Assembly (NCBI RefSeq): GCF_026914265.1
Contig: NC_069133.1
Coordinates: forward strand, 27,641,272-27,705,271
From: Mya arenaria
Taxonomy: Eukaryota > Mollusca > Bivalvia > Myida > Myidae
Reading direction: 5' to 3'
DNA length: 64,000 nucleotides
In this document: one piece after another, positions 61,033 to 64,000 of the stretch
Layout of the letters: each line of letters begins with the position of its first letter
How positions within the stretch are numbered: the first letter of the stretch is position 1
The notes under the pieces: generated by a model
The model's database searches: none
What the model was told of the DNA's origin: nothing
What the model saw: only the letters and a program-made list of their open reading frames with translations
Program-made: the position numbers and the translations under genes

Positions 61033-63906
61033 GGCCAAACTATAACTAAGAACATCATCTGAAATGACAGTGAATATTATATTCGTAAGTTAAGTACATT
61101 TCAAGATGTTATCCGACTTGTTGTCTACGAGTTCGTATCTAATGTTGGAAATAAATAAGTCTATGAAAATAGTTCGTAGAGATGGAAAGAAATATGTCTA
61201 TGAAATTACTTTTAAGAAAGCAATAACTGACTTTTTGCGAGCTTCCACAAATTTTGCAGAATGTGTTTGTGCTTATTGTGATATAAACAGTGTCTTTCAT
61301 CTGTAAATATCAGATCAAAATATAATATGCATCACATCTTCTTGATTACTTTGTTTGTTAAACGTTCTCTTTTGTGAATAAATATGTTATAAAATCCTCA
61401 TTTCAAGGTAACATTTTACCACGGCACGAATATGTTTCTCGTTAAGATTATGTTTGTTAGTCTGATTTGATATATTAAAAAGTAAATAACTTTCAGTCTT
61501 TAAGTTCAGACGTATAAAGTAATTCATAGGGCATGATGCAAACTATATTAAAGGAACTCTGTCATTGGTTGCAAAAAATAATTGATGATGTTTCCTGGCT
61601 CAAATAACAACTCTCAGGAAAGTGCTCCCATGGCTCAAGTTTAAGTATTGCAAATTGTATGTAGAAGTGAAATAACTACTTAAGTTACTGAACGATCGTG
61701 CAAGCTTTAAAAGTCTCTTAAAAGGAAAATGCGCAGCTTGACATTGTCTTTCAATTCCATTATGATTTCAAACGGGTTTCCCGTTCATTTTCAATTCAAT
61801 TTGCTGTAATATGTTGTATTTAAGTTATGATGATAACTTTTACTGAGACATTATAGAACATAGAGGTCGAATGCACCAACTTTGAAATGACTACTCAGTG
61901 TTATACGTGTGTGTTTTTCAAAGTTGTTTTTTTATTTAGATATGACAGTGAATCGAATCAAAGCATGGTTATATCATATCAGACCATTGCCGACCTTACA
62001 CATGCGTAGGTTTTAAAGCCGAATGGTTTGGCATTTTGAACAACAATGCTGAACATGATGAATTTACTTGATCTACGTTTTATTGTTGATATGTCTCCGC
62101 CCTGCTTAATCACTCCAACGCGTGATTGCGCTACTTAATTGGATACATAGTGGTTATATTCTCTCAATTTCATTTTCCTTATACAAAACGTATCGTTTTA
62201 TAATGTGATATCATGTTTAATACGCAAGGGGAAGCTAGTCGGTGATAGAACTGAAGATAAGAATATGCGCTTAAATTTAACATGTAATGCAATGCTCTTT
62301 AAATCTTGATCCTCATATTCAAAATGAATATCGCAATCAATGTTATCGCAGAAAATTCTTCACATAAACGCAGACTTGTATATACACGCGAATTTTGTTT
62401 ATTTGTTGTTCATCCGTTCATATATGTTACCTTCCTTATTCAAGTTCATGATATTTATGTATTTAACAATAGGTTATCTTATCCGGTCTAGTTTAAACTC
62501 TTGATGAATGTATGGTACAAGCAGCTGTTGCATTTTTGATCCTGTGACACAATTGCATTTGATTGTTTATGTTTAAGCCTTTCACATTAATTCAATTGGT
62601 AATGTTTCCAAGTTTTAATCATTGATGGTATCCCTTTATCATATTCGATAACACAAACTAACAATACAATGACAGCTCAATGTAGGCCTTAAGCGTGTAT
62701 ATTTCAATTTACATGTTTGTACTATTACCTTTGTAAGTATGCACTGGATAGTGTGTTTTTCACATAAAGATTGTTTTTTGATATTTCAAATATCGAGACG
62801 TCTTTGTTAAGAAAGGGAAGCAAGTTTAAACATCGCAGACAAACACCGAGAAAGGCTAAACAGTATATCATATCGTCATTTAGAAGTTAAATATTATGCT
62901 CAACATAAATGATGTTAAAACTTTGCGAAGTATTGCGCTTTTGGAACCGCAATACGCATAAAGTAGGTGAATGCAAACATTTTTTTTAATAGGAGCAATA
63001 TTTTGTCACTTTTGAACTGGCCACCTAGCTGTATATTTACAAAACATCCACACATTTATAAAGGTTAACATTTTTATCTATACTCAAATCATATGTATTC
63101 TTTATCAAGTTAAATGAACACAACATAATAATGCATTAAACTTAAAAAGAAGTTTTGCATCAACCTTAATTGCTCCCCTTTAAAGTAAAAAAAATACTGA
63201 TTTAATGAAGCATTTTTAAAAAGAAAACATTGTGACCTCAATCTCCTCTAGCCATTCTCGTACTCCAGAGCGATAATCATCATTGGTAAATCTCTGATAA
63301 ATGATAATGCGTTTGGCGTCGAAATCTTGGCAGTGCATTTTTTAATTAATCTAGGCACTGAGACCTTGGCCCTTCACTCTTTTAATTATTGTAGAAACAA
63401 TGAGGTTTGTAACTTAGATACATGATTTAGACCTGTTTTTCAACATTTCGTTTATGAATATAGCTACACAGGGATAGAAATAAAATATTGAAAATGCACT
63501 GTTACGGATATTCATTTAAGCACTATTTTAGTAATTGCTTCGTATTTTCCAAAAGCATACCCCAATCAGTGTGGTTCAAAAATGTGTTCTATCCACAAAA
63601 ACACCCATGTAGACGCGATTTCATTGTTCACAAATCTGACCGAACTAACACATGGCTTTGAAAGGTACTACATGTATTTTCATGTTTGGTCGTTTTGAGT
63701 GCAATGTATTATTTTGTGTGATATCTATACTCATACTGAGTTTGTAAATACTTTTGTAAAAGAGCAATTTCTGTCCATATGTCTATATACACGACAACAT
63801 TTAAACTAGATCAGTTACCCATATATTCATTCATTAAACAATAGGCCATCTTGTCATGGCACAAGCACACCTGATGTTTACTATTCCTATCACACAATGA
63901 CATTCT

Positions 63907-63938
<32 letters not shown>

Positions 63939-64000
63939 AGCCATGAATGTTGATTTATTTGGGATAACTTAAATCATTGGTGGAGTCCCTTTAATATATT
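61033..64000. repeat. 3' flank of g8 and start of a B-like spacer
   Basis: Bases 61,033-62,640 match the flank of g5. A block near 62,690-62,860 is the conserved spacer block. From 63,400 to the end the sequence matches 25,660-26,250 and 45,900-46,560, including an (AT)n tract at 63,907-63,934. The array therefore probably continues beyond the window. No gene was found. Confidence 0.65.

Overview
The window looks like intergenic and accessory DNA from a heterodont bivalve mollusc. The evidence is AT-rich sequence without bacterial gene organisation and many repeat types familiar from bivalve genomes: pearl/HINE-like elements with a tetranucleotide microsatellite plus a tandem core, TTAA-flanked MITEs, a Tx1/L1-type LINE and jockey/CR1-like reverse transcriptase fragments. 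The species cannot be fixed from the sequence alone. No rRNA or tRNA gene and no CRISPR array were found.

Bases 1-13,520 are single-copy flank packed with mobile elements. They hold a decayed tandem repeat (about 1,680-2,370), three MITEs (3607-3967, 4674-4950, 5831-6152) and an apparently full-length LINE on the minus strand (6390-12612). The LINE has a candidate 14-bp target-site duplication, an intact gag-like ORF1 with two CCHC knuckles, and an ORF2 (endonuclease-RT) broken by three stops and two frameshifts.

Bases ~13,520-64,000 are a tandem array of eight paralogues, called g1-g8 here, all on the plus strand. The full-length product is 175-177 aa and I do not recognise the family. It has an acidic, Tyr/Ser-rich N-terminal region of about 90 residues, a basic stretch, one transmembrane helix, and a short C-terminal region rich in N-glycosylation sequons. 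This predicts a type II membrane protein. g1, g2, g7 and g8 are intact, g5 has lost about 15 C-terminal residues, and g3, g4 and g6 are pseudogenes. Three classes can be told apart: I (g1, g3, g7), II (g2, g6) and III (g4, g5, g8). Each copy except g6 has a conserved GTAAGT donor 0.65-1.5 kb upstream and a conserved YAG about 20 bases before the ATG, which suggests a noncoding first exon.

The spacers are also paralogous. The A-type follows g1, g3, g4 and g7, and the B-type follows g2 and g6 and lies upstream of g1. Most spacers carry the same decayed RT relic, so that insertion predates the amplification. Later insertions are present in one spacer and absent from its paralogue, which gives internal empty sites: a TTA-flanked element (15550-16220), a TTAA MITE (25247-25561), a pearl-like element full of consensus estrogen-response-element palindromes (47471-49446), and a jockey-like fragment (55262-56555). 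The array is therefore a small birth-and-death gene family whose history can be read from its spacers.
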